DNA from: CBDDEC01 sp965226785
GTDB taxonomy: Bacteria > Chloroflexota > Dehalococcoidia > UBA2979
Assembly (NCBI GenBank): GCA_965226785.1
Contig: CBDDEC010000004.1
Location: 434,001-498,000 of the forward strand
Direction: 5' to 3'
DNA: 64,000 bases
The stretch's first letter is position 1. Each line of letters opens with the position of its first letter. Of the stretch, positions 35,025-42,792 are shown piece by piece. Both the position numbers and the translations under genes were made by a program. The notes below the pieces were generated by a model. The model worked only from the letters and a program-made list of their open reading frames with translations. It was not told the origin of the DNA and made no database searches.

Positions 35025-35292
35025 GGGGCGATCCTCTATCGGTGCGGTCAGACGTGGTGGCGGAAGGATACGAGGGCGACGCAATTGTGAGCCTGGGCAC
35101 CGTTGGTCACTCTCACTAATTCATGACCCGTGGGCACATCGACGTCAGCAGTTGGGCCTGGCGCTAGCAAGTAAGTCGCGCGATCGCTCGACGAGAAGCG
35201 CTGGTAGCCCCGGCGCTTCGTTGATCTAGCCTCGAGGACTAGACGGGCGCGGGTACCATTGCGTGGACAGCGGTCGCGCGAGAGGGATCCCG
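35025..35292. promoter_or_regulatory. Divergent region, Ldh/CoA-transferase
   Basis: This 268-bp gap carries two symmetrical sites: AAGCGC (35196-35201) paired with GCGCTT (35213-35218), and CTAG-CCTCGAG-G-A-CTAG (35226-35242), whose core CCTCGAGG is itself palindromic. No convincing -35/-10 pair stands out. GAGAGGGA before 35293 is the CoA-transferase ribosome binding site. Confidence 0.35.
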
Positions 35293-36504
35293 ATGACAGC
35301 GCTCGAAGGCATGCGCATCCTCGATATGACGCAGTACGAGGCGGGGACGTCTTGCACGCAGGCGTTGGCCTGGCTGGGCGCGGACGTCGTCAAGGTCGAG
35401 CGTCCGGTCGTCGGCGACCCGGGGCGCGGTGTGGCGCGCGGGACGGACAACTCGCCGTACTTCCTCAACTGGAACTCGAACAAGCGGAGCTTCGTCGTCG
35501 ACCTCGCACGGCCCGAGGGGCGAGCCCTGCTGCTGCGTGTCCTGCCGGAGTTCGACGTGTTCGTCGAGAACTACGGACCGGGCGTCATCGAGAAACTGGG
35601 CCTGACCTACGAGGAGATGAAAGCCGTCAACCCCTCGATCATCCACGCGCGGTTGAAGGGCTTTGGCACCTCCGGTCCGTACAGCGGTTACAAGAGCTAC
35701 GACATGATCGCGCAGGCGGCGGGCGGCGCGTTCTCGGTGACCGGTTACCCCGACACGCCGCCGACCAGACCCGGGTACACCGTCGGCGACAGCGGCACGG
35801 GCGTGCAGCTGGCGCTGGCGATCACGGCGGCCTACGTCCAGCGCCTGCGCACCGGCGAGGGCCAGCAGATCGAGATCTCGATGCAGGAGGCGGTGACGTA
35901 TTTCATGCGCACGGTCCTGGCCGGGACCGACTGGGGCAAGAACGTGATCGGACGCCGGGGCAACCGCGCGGGCCCGCCGACCGACCTCTACCCGTGCGCG
36001 CCGGGCGGGCCGAACGACTACGTGTACATCATGGTCGTGACGAGCCGGATGTGGGACACGTTCTGCGCGATCATCGAGCGGACCGATTTCCTCGACGATG
36101 CGCGCTTCGCGACCGGGCCGGCGCGTCTCGAGCACGGCGACGAGCTGCACGCCGAGATCTCTGCGTGGACGATGCAGCGCACGAAGTACGAGGCGATGAA
36201 GTTCCTCGGCGCCGCGGGCGTGCCGGCGAGTGCTGTCCTCGACACGGCCGATCTGTACACCGATGAGCATCTGCTCTCGCGCGACTTCGTGAAGACGATC
36301 GAGCACCCGACCGAGGGCGAGATCCGGCTCCTCGGGTGGCCGGCGCGACTCTCGGCGAGTGATGTGCCGCTGCAGCCAGCGCCGCTGCTCGGTCAGCACA
36401 CCGTGGAGGTGCTTGCGGACCTGGGCGTTAGCGCGGAGGAGCGCGCGCAGCTGATCGAGGATGGCGTGGTGAACACGGTCGCGGAGGCTGTGCTCGGCGA
36501 CTAG
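35293..36504 (+). CDS. CaiB/BaiF family III CoA-transferase
   Basis: A 403-residue CoA-transferase: GMRILDMTQYEAGTSCTQALAWLGADVVKVE, VENYGPGVIEKLGLTYEEM, LKGFGTSGPYSGYKSYD and catalytic Asp166 in VGDSGTG. The combination MIAQAAGGAFSVTGYPD resembles the formyl/benzylsuccinyl/mesaconyl-type subgroup, but assignment below family level is not secure. ATG start behind GAGAGGGA. It is monocistronic as far as the sequence shows: the next gene is on the other strand. Confidence 0.9.
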   Translation: MTALEGMRILDMTQYEAGTSCTQALAWLGADVVKVERPVVGDPGRGVARGTDNSPYFLNWNSNKRSFVVDLARPEGRALLLRVLPEFDVFVENYGPGVIEKLGLTYEEMKAVNPSIIHARLKGFGTSGPYSGYKSYDMIAQAAGGAFSVTGYPDTPPTRPGYTVGDSGTGVQLALAITAAYVQRLRTGEGQQIEISMQEAVTYFMRTVLAGTDWGKNVIGRRGNRAGPPTDLYPCAPGGPNDYVYIMVVTSRMWDTFCAIIERTDFLDDARFATGPARLEHGDELHAEISAWTMQRTKYEAMKFLGAAGVPASAVLDTADLYTDEHLLSRDFVKTIEHPTEGEIRLLGWPARLSASDVPLQPAPLLGQHTVEVLADLGVSAEERAQLIEDGVVNTVAEAVLGD

Positions 36505-36686
36505 CGCCGTCGAGGTCGCGCGGCGACACGTGCCACCGTCGTCTCGTCGAGATCGGTCGCGAGCGATCCCGCGTCGAGCGTCCCCCTCCGGTCTCCTCGT
36601 TCGCGTCCGCCCTGCCGGCCGGTCTGATCGGACGGCTCTCGGAGGGGCTAGGCACGAAGAAGTGTGACCGAGGCGCAGACCGATCG

Positions 36687-37456
36687 CTAGCCGGGCGCAC
36701 GCAGCCGGGTGATCTGCTCCTCGACCGCGACGGTGACGGCTTCGGCACTGCCTCAGAATCGCTGACACCCGCTACCAGCTTCGCCTCCAGCGCCAACAAT
36801 CGTTCGGTGCTGATGCTGATGCGCAGCTCCGTGCTGCCGTCCTCACGCTCGAACGCGCCCGCCAGTTTCAGCAGCAGCTCGTGCGCGCGGGTCGATGCGG
36901 ACGCCCAGGTCGTGTCGGCGGATCTCCTGCCGCTCACAACGTTCACAGAGTCCCGAGGGATTCGCCAGGTGGCCACAGGGACATGCGGTCGAAGCCCGTC
37001 GGCAACGAGGCTGCGTCGATCCAGCAGCAGGTCCCGGAGGGCGGCCCGGTCGGCTCCAACCGTCTCGTCGATTTGCTGTTCAAGTCCGCAGAGACCGCAC
37101 ACGATCAAGCACGGGAGAGGCGGATCAATCCGACTAGGCTTCCGTCCCAGCGCGCGCATGTTCCGTGCACGACGGTCGTTCCGCTGCACTTCTCGCCGGA
37201 GATCGACCATCGGCCAGAGAGCAGTGGTCGCTCGATTTGAGGGTGAGGCGACGCGGCGCCAGACGCCCCGCGTCCTCTCGTAGTACTGCGATATCAGGAG
37301 ACCCATGGGAGCGAGGAATAGATCTGTAGCCGTCAGCTCAGGGGGCTTAGGGAAGCGGGCTAGGATCTCTCCGCAGCCCGTACGGGCACACCGAACCCGA
37401 CGGCGGTCGGAGGTAAGGAGAGCGTTGGTTGGTGGCTGCTGCTCGCGGCGGTTCAT
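36687..37456 (-). CDS. Zinc-ribbon-like protein coupled to integrase, frameshifted
   Basis: Starts with an ATG that shares a base with the integrase TGA (TGATG), so it is translated with the recombinase. The first 230 residues hold two cysteine clusters that could form one zinc ribbon, RCARTGC near residue 22 and CLIVCGLCGLEQ near residue 120, followed by a helical region. Near 36745-36750 the frame becomes low-complexity Ser/Arg/Pro; adding one base there gives AEAVTVAVEEQITRLRAPG and a stop at 36687-36689, a natural ending (about 256 residues). Without repair it would run into the end of the convergent CoA-transferase. Function unknown; a recombination directionality or DNA-binding partner is possible. 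Confidence 0.55.
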
Positions 37457-38406
37457 CACAGTTTGTCTCCGAGGCCGAACCGCCTGTGAGCTAGAGTGGC
37501 CCGCTCGTCGGCCGCGCTCGCCGCGTACCGCTGGAGCATCGTGGGGCTGCGCCAACCCATGAGGCGCATCAGATCCGACCCTTCTCCGCCGCCTGCCTGC
37601 CAGTGATGGGCAGCGGCGTGTCGGAACAGATGGGCGTGCAGCCGTCGCTGGATGCCTGCTTCTCGACCCCGACGCCGAACCACCTGCGCGATTCCAGACG
37701 CCGACATCGGCCCCTTACGCGCCAACCATAGCTCCGGAGCGTCAGCGTGGGTGTGGGCGGGGCGTGCACGAAGGTAACGGTCGAGCGCGCGTCCGGTCTT
37801 CGCGCCATACGGCACGACCCGCTCACGGCCGCCCGTGCCGAGGACGCGGATCTGCCGGTTGTCTGAGTCGATGTCAGACGGATCGGCGCCGCGATCGAGG
37901 ACCAGGCCCGCGATCTCGCTGAGGCGTGCACCTGTGTCAATGAACAGCCGCAGCATCGCGTGATCTCTACGCTCCTCGAACCCGCGGCCTGAGGTGACGT
38001 CAAGCAAGGCGGCTAGCTCGTCGAGGGTGAGCACCGGCATCGGCTGCTCGGGCACTTTCGGAGGCTTCATGCGCTCCATTGGGTGTTCGTCGATCACCTC
38101 CTCGTCTAGGAGGTAGGTGAAGAAGACACGGAGCGCCCGGAAGCGGTTATGGGCCGTGGAGGCCGAGCGCGTCTCGACAAGGTGGGCGACGAAGTCTCTG
38201 ACATCATCGCGCGAGATCTCTGCGAAGCTGGCCAAGCGCCCACCTTCCGCGAGGTGCTCGCAGAGCTGGGTAACTGCCTCCCCGTAGGTGGCGATGGTCT
38301 TATCGGCCTTGTTCTCGGCGCGGAGGTGGCGCTGGAAGCGCGCCAGCTCTGCCTTGACCGCCTCGGTGAGTGGGCCTTGAATGGAGGCTGGAACCGAGGA
38401 TGCCAT
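37456..38406 (-). CDS. Tyrosine site-specific recombinase/integrase
   Basis: A 316-residue XerC-like recombinase: N-terminal SAM-like core-binding domain (about 12-108) with FRALRVFFTYLLDEE, and C-terminal catalytic domain with Arg161 (TGARLSEI), His259 and Arg262 (HAHLFRH), Trp285 (MGWRS) and nucleophile Tyr294 (MLQRYA). The beta-hairpin reads GTGGRERVVP, with Arg where Lys is usual. The ATG lies 100 bp upstream of tRNA-Gly, in the opposite direction. It is likely a mobile-element or accessory integrase rather than housekeeping XerC, since it is paired with an unknown zinc-ribbon gene. Confidence 0.9.
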   Translation of the reverse strand: MASSVPASIQGPLTEAVKAELARFQRHLRAENKADKTIATYGEAVTQLCEHLAEGGRLASFAEISRDDVRDFVAHLVETRSASTAHNRFRALRVFFTYLLDEEVIDEHPMERMKPPKVPEQPMPVLTLDELAALLDVTSGRGFEERRDHAMLRLFIDTGARLSEIAGLVLDRGADPSDIDSDNRQIRVLGTGGRERVVPYGAKTGRALDRYLRARPAHTHADAPELWLARKGPMSASGIAQVVRRRGREAGIQRRLHAHLFRHAAAHHWQAGGGEGSDLMRLMGWRSPTMLQRYAASAADERATLAHRRFGLGDKL

Positions 38407-38505
38407 GCTCGTTGACCGTTCCGGGGAGTGCCCCAGTTATACGCTCTACGAGCACTGTGCTACAAGCCAGATCCAGTTAGGCGCTGTTCTCAGGTTTAAA
38501 ACGGA

Positions 38506-38580
38506 GCGGGGGTAGCTCAGGGGTAGAGCTCCTGCCTTCCAAGCAGGTGGCCGCGGGTTCGAATCCCGTCCCCCGCTCCA
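38506..38580 (+). tRNA. tRNA-Gly (anticodon TCC)
   Basis: A full cloverleaf: acceptor GCGGGGG (38506-38512) with CCCCCGC (38570-38576), D arm with AGCTCAGGGGTAGAGC, anticodon stem CCTGC/GCAGG around CTTCCAA with TCC at 38538-38540, T arm GGGTTCGAATCCC. CCA is encoded at 38578-38580. No att-like repeat of its 3' end is found elsewhere in the window. Confidence 0.97.
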
Positions 38581-38634
38581 GTCACACTCGGAGCCCGCTT
38601 CGCTGGGGACCGGCGACGAACTGGCTGCGGCGAT

Positions 38635-38808
38635 ATGACTTCCCGAGTGCTCCTCGTCGTTGCGATCGTCACTGTGGGTGCGCTCGGGGCGTGCAGTGCT
38701 GAGCCGACGGGCCCGTCGGCCAGCGGCGGTTTCAGTCGTAAGGCGGCGGCGGGCGGTGCTGGCGTTCGAGGGCGCGCACGGTCCGGGCGGTCCATCGAGG
38801 CGTGCTAG
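38635..38808 (+). CDS. Small putative lipoprotein (57 aa)
   Basis: A 57-codon frame beginning MTSRVLLVVAIVTVGALGAC: a charged start, about 15 hydrophobic residues and a lipobox LGAC, followed by SAEPTGPS. The rest is low complexity (Gly/Ala/Arg) and ends 20 bp before the next gene. The signal peptide is convincing, the short tail is not, so this could be the front of a truncated or frameshifted lipoprotein. No clear ribosome binding site. Confidence 0.4.
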   Translation: MTSRVLLVVAIVTVGALGACSAEPTGPSASGGFSRKAAAGGAGVRGRARSGRSIEAC

Positions 38809-38828
38809 CGTGCGGCCGGGGGACGCGC

Positions 38829-39875
38829 ATGGGCGACATCAACGCGGCGTTGGCTCGCTACCCACGGGAGTCGCTCACGCGCCTGCCGACCCCGCTGCAC
38901 TCGCTCCCGTCGCTGGGCGCTCGGCTTGGCGTCGACCTCTGGATGAAGCGTGACGACCTGACGGACCTGGCCCTTGGCGGCGACAAGCCGCGGAAGCTCG
39001 AGTACGAGGTCGCCGCGGCGCGCGCTGCCGGCGCCGACACGCTGGTGACGTGCGGGAGCGCGCAGAGCAACCACGCTCGTCTCACCGCTGCGGCCGCGCG
39101 TCGCCTGGGCATGAGCTGCACCGTGGTTCTGAGTGACGACCAATGGCGAGCCCTTCAGGGGAACCTGCTCACGGTGTTCCTGCTCGGCGCCAACGTCGAA
39201 ATCGTGAAGGTCTCTGACCACTGGGACCTGGAGAAGCACGCGCTGGATCACTGCTCGCGGATCGACGCCGCGGGAGGGCGCGCTCACTACATTCCGGTCA
39301 GCGGCACGACGCCGATCAGCTGCCTCGGGTACGTGGGAGCCGGCCTCGAGATCGCCGATCAGATCGAGGAGCACTCGATTTCGCTCGACGCGGTCTATGC
39401 GCCCTTTGGCACCGGCGGTGTCTTCACCGGCATCCTGCTGGCCCTCCGCGAGCGCGGGATCGATTGCCCGATGGTCGGCATCAGCGTGAACCGGGACCAG
39501 AGCACGTGCGAGAAACAGCTGGAGCACTGGTGGCGGGCACTCGGTGACCTGCTCGACCTCCCAGCGGACCGCTCGCCGGGGGCATACGAGCTGTACGACG
39601 GCTTCGTGGGGCGCGAATACGGAGACCCGACCGAGGCCTCACTCGATGCCATCCTCGATATGGGCGAGAGCGAGGGCATCCTCCTCGATCCCGTGTATTC
39701 GGGGAAGATGACGGCGGGATTCCTCGACCACTGTGCGGCGGGACGATGGGCAGATGGCGAGACGATTCTGCTGATCCACACTGGTGGGGTTCCGGCCCTG
39801 TTCGCCTATCAGAAACCACTCGAGGAGCATCTACGCCGGAGCGGGCGGCTGGCCAGTCTGCCCGAAGACGCCTGA
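38829..39875 (+). CDS. D-cysteine desulfhydrase/ACC deaminase-family PLP enzyme
   Basis: A 348-residue fold-type II PLP enzyme. LWMKRDDLTDLALGGDKPRKLEY carries the likely Schiff-base Lys53, GSAQSNHARLTAAAAR binds substrate/phosphate, and FGTGGVFTGILLAL forms the second phosphate-binding loop. LLIHTGG near the C-terminus is typical. Members deaminate 1-aminocyclopropane-1-carboxylate or desulfurate D-cysteine; residues separating the two are not assigned here. ATG start; no operon partner visible apart from the LLM gene 93 bp downstream. Confidence 0.87.
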   Translation: MGDINAALARYPRESLTRLPTPLHSLPSLGARLGVDLWMKRDDLTDLALGGDKPRKLEYEVAAARAAGADTLVTCGSAQSNHARLTAAAARRLGMSCTVVLSDDQWRALQGNLLTVFLLGANVEIVKVSDHWDLEKHALDHCSRIDAAGGRAHYIPVSGTTPISCLGYVGAGLEIADQIEEHSISLDAVYAPFGTGGVFTGILLALRERGIDCPMVGISVNRDQSTCEKQLEHWWRALGDLLDLPADRSPGAYELYDGFVGREYGDPTEASLDAILDMGESEGILLDPVYSGKMTAGFLDHCAAGRWADGETILLIHTGGVPALFAYQKPLEEHLRRSGRLASLPEDA

Positions 39876-39968
39876 ACGTTCGAGTCCGACGCCCAACTCC
39901 TCTAGACTGCGCCGCGAGCCGTCGCCGGTGCCTCGGCGCGGCGAGCGGACCTTGATCGGTGGCATGCG

Positions 39969-41291
39969 GTGTCCCGGCAGATGCACCTCAACCTGTTCAT
40001 CCAGAGCCGAGGTCACCACGAGGCGTCCTGGCGTCATCCGGCGGCCTCGCCACTGTCCCTGACCGACATTCGGTACTACCAGGACCTCGCGCGGCGCGCG
40101 GAGGCGGGTCTGTTCGACTCGATCTTCTTCGCCGACCAGCTGGCGGTCGGGACGGACATCGCGCAGGGGCCGCGCACCGGGCTCGAGCCGGTCACGCTGC
40201 TGGCGGCGCTGGCTGTGAGCACTGAGCGGATCGGGCTCGTCGCGACCGCATCGACGACCTACACCGAGCCCTTCAACCTCGCCCGCCAGTTCTCCTCGAT
40301 CGATCACATCAGCGACGGGCGCGTCGGGTGGAACATCGTCACCTCGTGGCTGGCGGGCGCGGCTCGGAACTATGGCGGCGGGGCGCAGCTGAGCCACGAG
40401 GAGCGCTACGCGCGCGCCGAGGAGTTCATGAGCGTCGTCAACGGCCTGTGGGACAGCTGGGCGGCCGACGCGGTCGTCGACGACCGCGCGAGCGGCCAGT
40501 ACTCACGCCCGGGACGTGTTCGCGCGACGGCGCACGAGGGCGCGTACTACAGCGTCGCGGGGCCGCTGAACCTGCCGCGGTCGCCACAGGGCCGGCCGGT
40601 CCTGGTGCAGGCGGGGTCGTCCGAGACGGGCCGCGGGTTCGCAGCGCGACACGCCGAGGCGATCTTCACCGCGCAGCTCGAGAAGACGACGGCGCAGGCG
40701 TTCTATACCGATCTCAAGGCGCGCGCCGTCGCTGAAGGACGAAGCGCCGAGGAGGTGCTGGTCCTGCCAGGGTTCAGCCCGCTGATCGCCTCGACCGAGG
40801 CCGAAGTGCAACGGTTGGCCGACGAGTTGGACGCGCTCGCGGACCCCGAAGTGGGACGGACGCGTCTCTCTGCCCGCTTCGGAGGCCACGACTTCTCCTC
40901 GCTGGAGCTCGATCGTCCGCTCACACCCGAGGATTTCCCCGACCCGGACACCGTTGAGGCGGCTCGCAGCCGGACCGTGGTGATCGTTGACCTCGTGCGG
41001 CGCGAGGGGCTGACACTACGGGAGCTCCTCCGCGTCCTGGCCGGCGCGCGGGGGCATTACACGTTCGCCGGTACGCCCGAGCAGGTGGCCGATCTGATGC
41101 AGGAGTGGATGGACGACGGCGCAGCCGACGGCTTCAACGTGATGCCTCCGCTCCTCCCAACCATGCTCGATGTCTTCATCGACGAGGTGGTGCCGCTGCT
41201 GCAACATCGAGGGCTGTTCCGCACGGAGTACGAGGGTGCGACGTTGCGGGAGCACTACGGCCTGTCACTCCCGGTGAGCCAGTTCGACTAA
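39969..41291 (+). CDS. NtaA/SnaA/DszA-family FMN-dependent monooxygenase
   Basis: A 440-residue luciferase-like monooxygenase using FMNH2 from a separate reductase. NLFIQSRGHHEASWRHP opens the barrel, FDSIFFADQL, TYTEPFNLARQFSSIDHIS, GWNIVTSW and QAGSSETGRGFAARHAEAIF are hallmarks of the NtaA/SnaA/DszA group acting on nitrilotriacetate, pristinamycin precursors, dibenzothiophene sulfone, alkanesulfonates and similar compounds. Start GTG 39969 or ATG 39981. A second LLM enzyme is at 3251-4500. The upstream PLP enzyme handles sulfur or amine compounds, so organosulfur use is a possible theme, not proven. Confidence 0.92.
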   Translation: MSRQMHLNLFIQSRGHHEASWRHPAASPLSLTDIRYYQDLARRAEAGLFDSIFFADQLAVGTDIAQGPRTGLEPVTLLAALAVSTERIGLVATASTTYTEPFNLARQFSSIDHISDGRVGWNIVTSWLAGAARNYGGGAQLSHEERYARAEEFMSVVNGLWDSWAADAVVDDRASGQYSRPGRVRATAHEGAYYSVAGPLNLPRSPQGRPVLVQAGSSETGRGFAARHAEAIFTAQLEKTTAQAFYTDLKARAVAEGRSAEEVLVLPGFSPLIASTEAEVQRLADELDALADPEVGRTRLSARFGGHDFSSLELDRPLTPEDFPDPDTVEAARSRTVVIVDLVRREGLTLRELLRVLAGARGHYTFAGTPEQVADLMQEWMDDGAADGFNVMPPLLPTMLDVFIDEVVPLLQHRGLFRTEYEGATLREHYGLSLPVSQFD

Positions 41292-41332
41292 CGCATCCGG
41301 GGCCTGGCTCCCCCGTGGCGCAGCTCGAGGAG

Positions 41333-41378
41333 CGCGTGTCTCGCGTAGGACACGCGGAGCGCAGTCCGCTACGCTCCG
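41333..41378 (+). terminator. Paired hairpins after LLM gene, tRNA-like context
   Basis: CGCGTGTC/GACACGCG (41333-41340 with 41349-41356) and CGGAGCG/CGCTCCG (41355-41361 with 41372-41378) give two adjacent stem-loops in the 135-bp gap after the monooxygenase. No U-tract. The preceding sequence GTGGCGCAGCTCGAGGAGCGC resembles the D-arm half of a tRNA, but no T-arm GGTTCGANTCC follows. Confidence 0.4.
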
Positions 41379-41426
41379 GCCGTCTCGCGTCAACGGACGT
41401 GATGAGCCAAAAGGGGGGGGGGCATC

Positions 41427-42002
41427 GTGGTTGGTACCCAGTCGGCAACGGTCGCGCAGTTCAAGACGGCGCTCGACGATATCTACGGGCGCTCCGAGGA
41501 GCTGATGGACAGCCTGTCGGCGGAGGACTGGCAGCGAAAGCACGGTGCGGACTGGACGATGTCCGACGTGCCCTTCCACATCGCCTACTTCGATCGTGAG
41601 CTGGTCAAGAAGCCGCTCGAGGCAGGCGAGAACCTGGCTGAGGGCGATCGGGTCGTGTTCGACTCGCTCGAGTCGATCGACGCGTGGAACGCGGCCGAGT
41701 TTGCCAAGCGCTCCGCCGGACAGACGATCGAGGAGACGCGCGAGCAACTGGCGTCCGTGCGATCGAGCATCCGGGCTCACGTGGATGCGATGAGCGAAGC
41801 TGACCTCGAGGCGCGCGTCTGGATGGCCCTCGGCGGCTTCGAGTGGCGTCCCGCTCGGGTCGCGCTCAGTGGGTGTCTGCTGCACAACTGGAACGAGCAC
41901 ATCCAGCTCAGTTTGCGCCTCGGTCGCACCGGATTCATGCCGGCGGCGGAGACGACGCACATCGCGCTGGACACGATGCTGCGGATCATGCCGATGGGAT
42001 GA
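41427..42002 (+). CDS. DinB-like protein
   Basis: A 191-residue four-helix-bundle protein of the DinB/YfiT superfamily, proposed metal-dependent transferases or hydrolases. The helix with VPFHIAYFDREL near residue 52 and GCLLHNWNEHIQLSL near residue 153 supply three His positions (HIA, HNWNEH), as expected for the superfamily's metal site. It starts at a GTG 4 bp after a run of ten G that also acts as the Shine-Dalgarno region. Its stop overlaps the SCP2 gene (ATGA). In some bacteria DinB-like and SCP2-like domains form one mycothiol-type protein, so a shared job is inferred. Confidence 0.75.
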   Translation: MVGTQSATVAQFKTALDDIYGRSEELMDSLSAEDWQRKHGADWTMSDVPFHIAYFDRELVKKPLEAGENLAEGDRVVFDSLESIDAWNAAEFAKRSAGQTIEETREQLASVRSSIRAHVDAMSEADLEARVWMALGGFEWRPARVALSGCLLHNWNEHIQLSLRLGRTGFMPAAETTHIALDTMLRIMPMG

Positions 42003-42313
42003 ACCGCGAGGCGGCTGCGGAGCCGTTCGCTGTTCGATTCGCCATCTCCGGCCCCGGTGGCGGCGAGTGGCTGCTCCAGGCGGCCGAGGGCGAATGTGAG
42101 GTCAGCGAGGACGGGACATCGCCAGCCGATATCACGATGAGGATGTCGAGCGAGAACTTCGTTCGTATGACCGGCCAGATGAGCAACCCGATGATGATGA
42201 TGCTGACACGCAAGCTTCGCGTGAGCGGCCTCTTCAAGATGCCGACGTTCGGAAAAGTCTTCCCGCCACCGGGCGGTGACACTCAGTTCCAGGGAGACCT
42301 GGTCAAGCTCTAG
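41999..42313 (+). CDS. SCP2 sterol-binding domain protein
   Basis: A 104-residue single-domain SCP2-like protein: beta-sheet FAVRFAISGPGGGEWLL, then ADITMRMSSENFVRMTGQMSNPMMMMLTRKLRVSGLFK with the typical ligand-tunnel helix. The C-terminus is VFPPPGGDT. Lipid or acyl-CoA binding is the family role. ATGA overlap with the DinB-like gene argues for joint function. Confidence 0.8.
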   Translation: MNREAAAEPFAVRFAISGPGGGEWLLQAAEGECEVSEDGTSPADITMRMSSENFVRMTGQMSNPMMMMLTRKLRVSGLFKMPTFGKVFPPPGGDTQFQGDLVKL

Positions 42314-42330
42314 AGACGACGGCGCACGCG

Positions 42331-42705
42331 CTAGCCGCCAGCGATCTTCACACGGTGGCCGTCGGCCTCGAGGAGCGTCTGCAGCTTCTCTCGCTGGTCG
42401 CCCTGGAGTAACAGCACGTGGCCCTCGCGCGAGCCGCCGGCGCCGATCTGGCGTTTGTAGCGCTTGAGGATGGCGTCGAGGTCCGCGTCGCTGCCAGTCA
42501 GTCCGACGACGAGCGTGCGTGGCTTGCCACCTCTTGCGGCGGTCCCGCGGTGCAGCCGCACGAAGCCATCGCCGGGGTCCGCCGGCAGTTCGTGCGAACT
42601 CCCGCGGCGCGGCTTCTTTGACGCTCGACGCGGCGGATCGTCGGCGGGCGGGCGCACGCGGCCGCCATCGGTCGAGTAGACGAGGCGGGAGTTCTGGTCG
42701 CTCAT
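42331..42705 (-). CDS. yciH: SUI1/YciH-type translation factor
   Basis: A 124-residue eIF1/SUI1-fold protein. The C-terminal half KPRTLVVGLTGSDADLD, LKRYKRQIGAGGSREGHVLLLQGDQ and DGHRVKIAGG matches YciH/SUI1 (K-x-x-x-x-GxGGTxK-like loop). The N-terminal half is Arg/Lys-rich, SDQNSRLVYSTDGGRV being a usual YciH start. It may tune start-codon fidelity at the 30S subunit. It is divergent from the enoyl-CoA hydratase and convergent with SCP2. Confidence 0.88.
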   Translation of the reverse strand: MSDQNSRLVYSTDGGRVRPPADDPPRRASKKPRRGSSHELPADPGDGFVRLHRGTAARGGKPRTLVVGLTGSDADLDAILKRYKRQIGAGGSREGHVLLLQGDQREKLQTLLEADGHRVKIAGG

Positions 42706-42740
42706 GACGGCGATCATAGCGCCGAGAACACGCAACCCGG

Positions 42741-42770
42741 TTGCCACGGCGGGCGACGGGCGCCTAGATT
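42741..42770 (+). promoter_or_regulatory. Promoter of enoyl-CoA hydratase gene
   Basis: TTGCCA (42741-42746) and TAGATT (42765-42770) are 18 bp apart, five and four matches to consensus. The predicted start near 42777 leaves a short leader with AAGGGAG before the ATG at 42793. Confidence 0.5.
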
Positions 42771-42792
42771 CCGATTCGATAAGGGAGCGGCC

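Noticed and set aside
38506..38580. tRNA-Gly as attachment site of the integrase at 37456-38406
   Set aside because: The integrase lies on the 5' side of the tRNA, no repeat of the tRNA 3' end is found elsewhere in the window, and no other mobile-element genes are linked.
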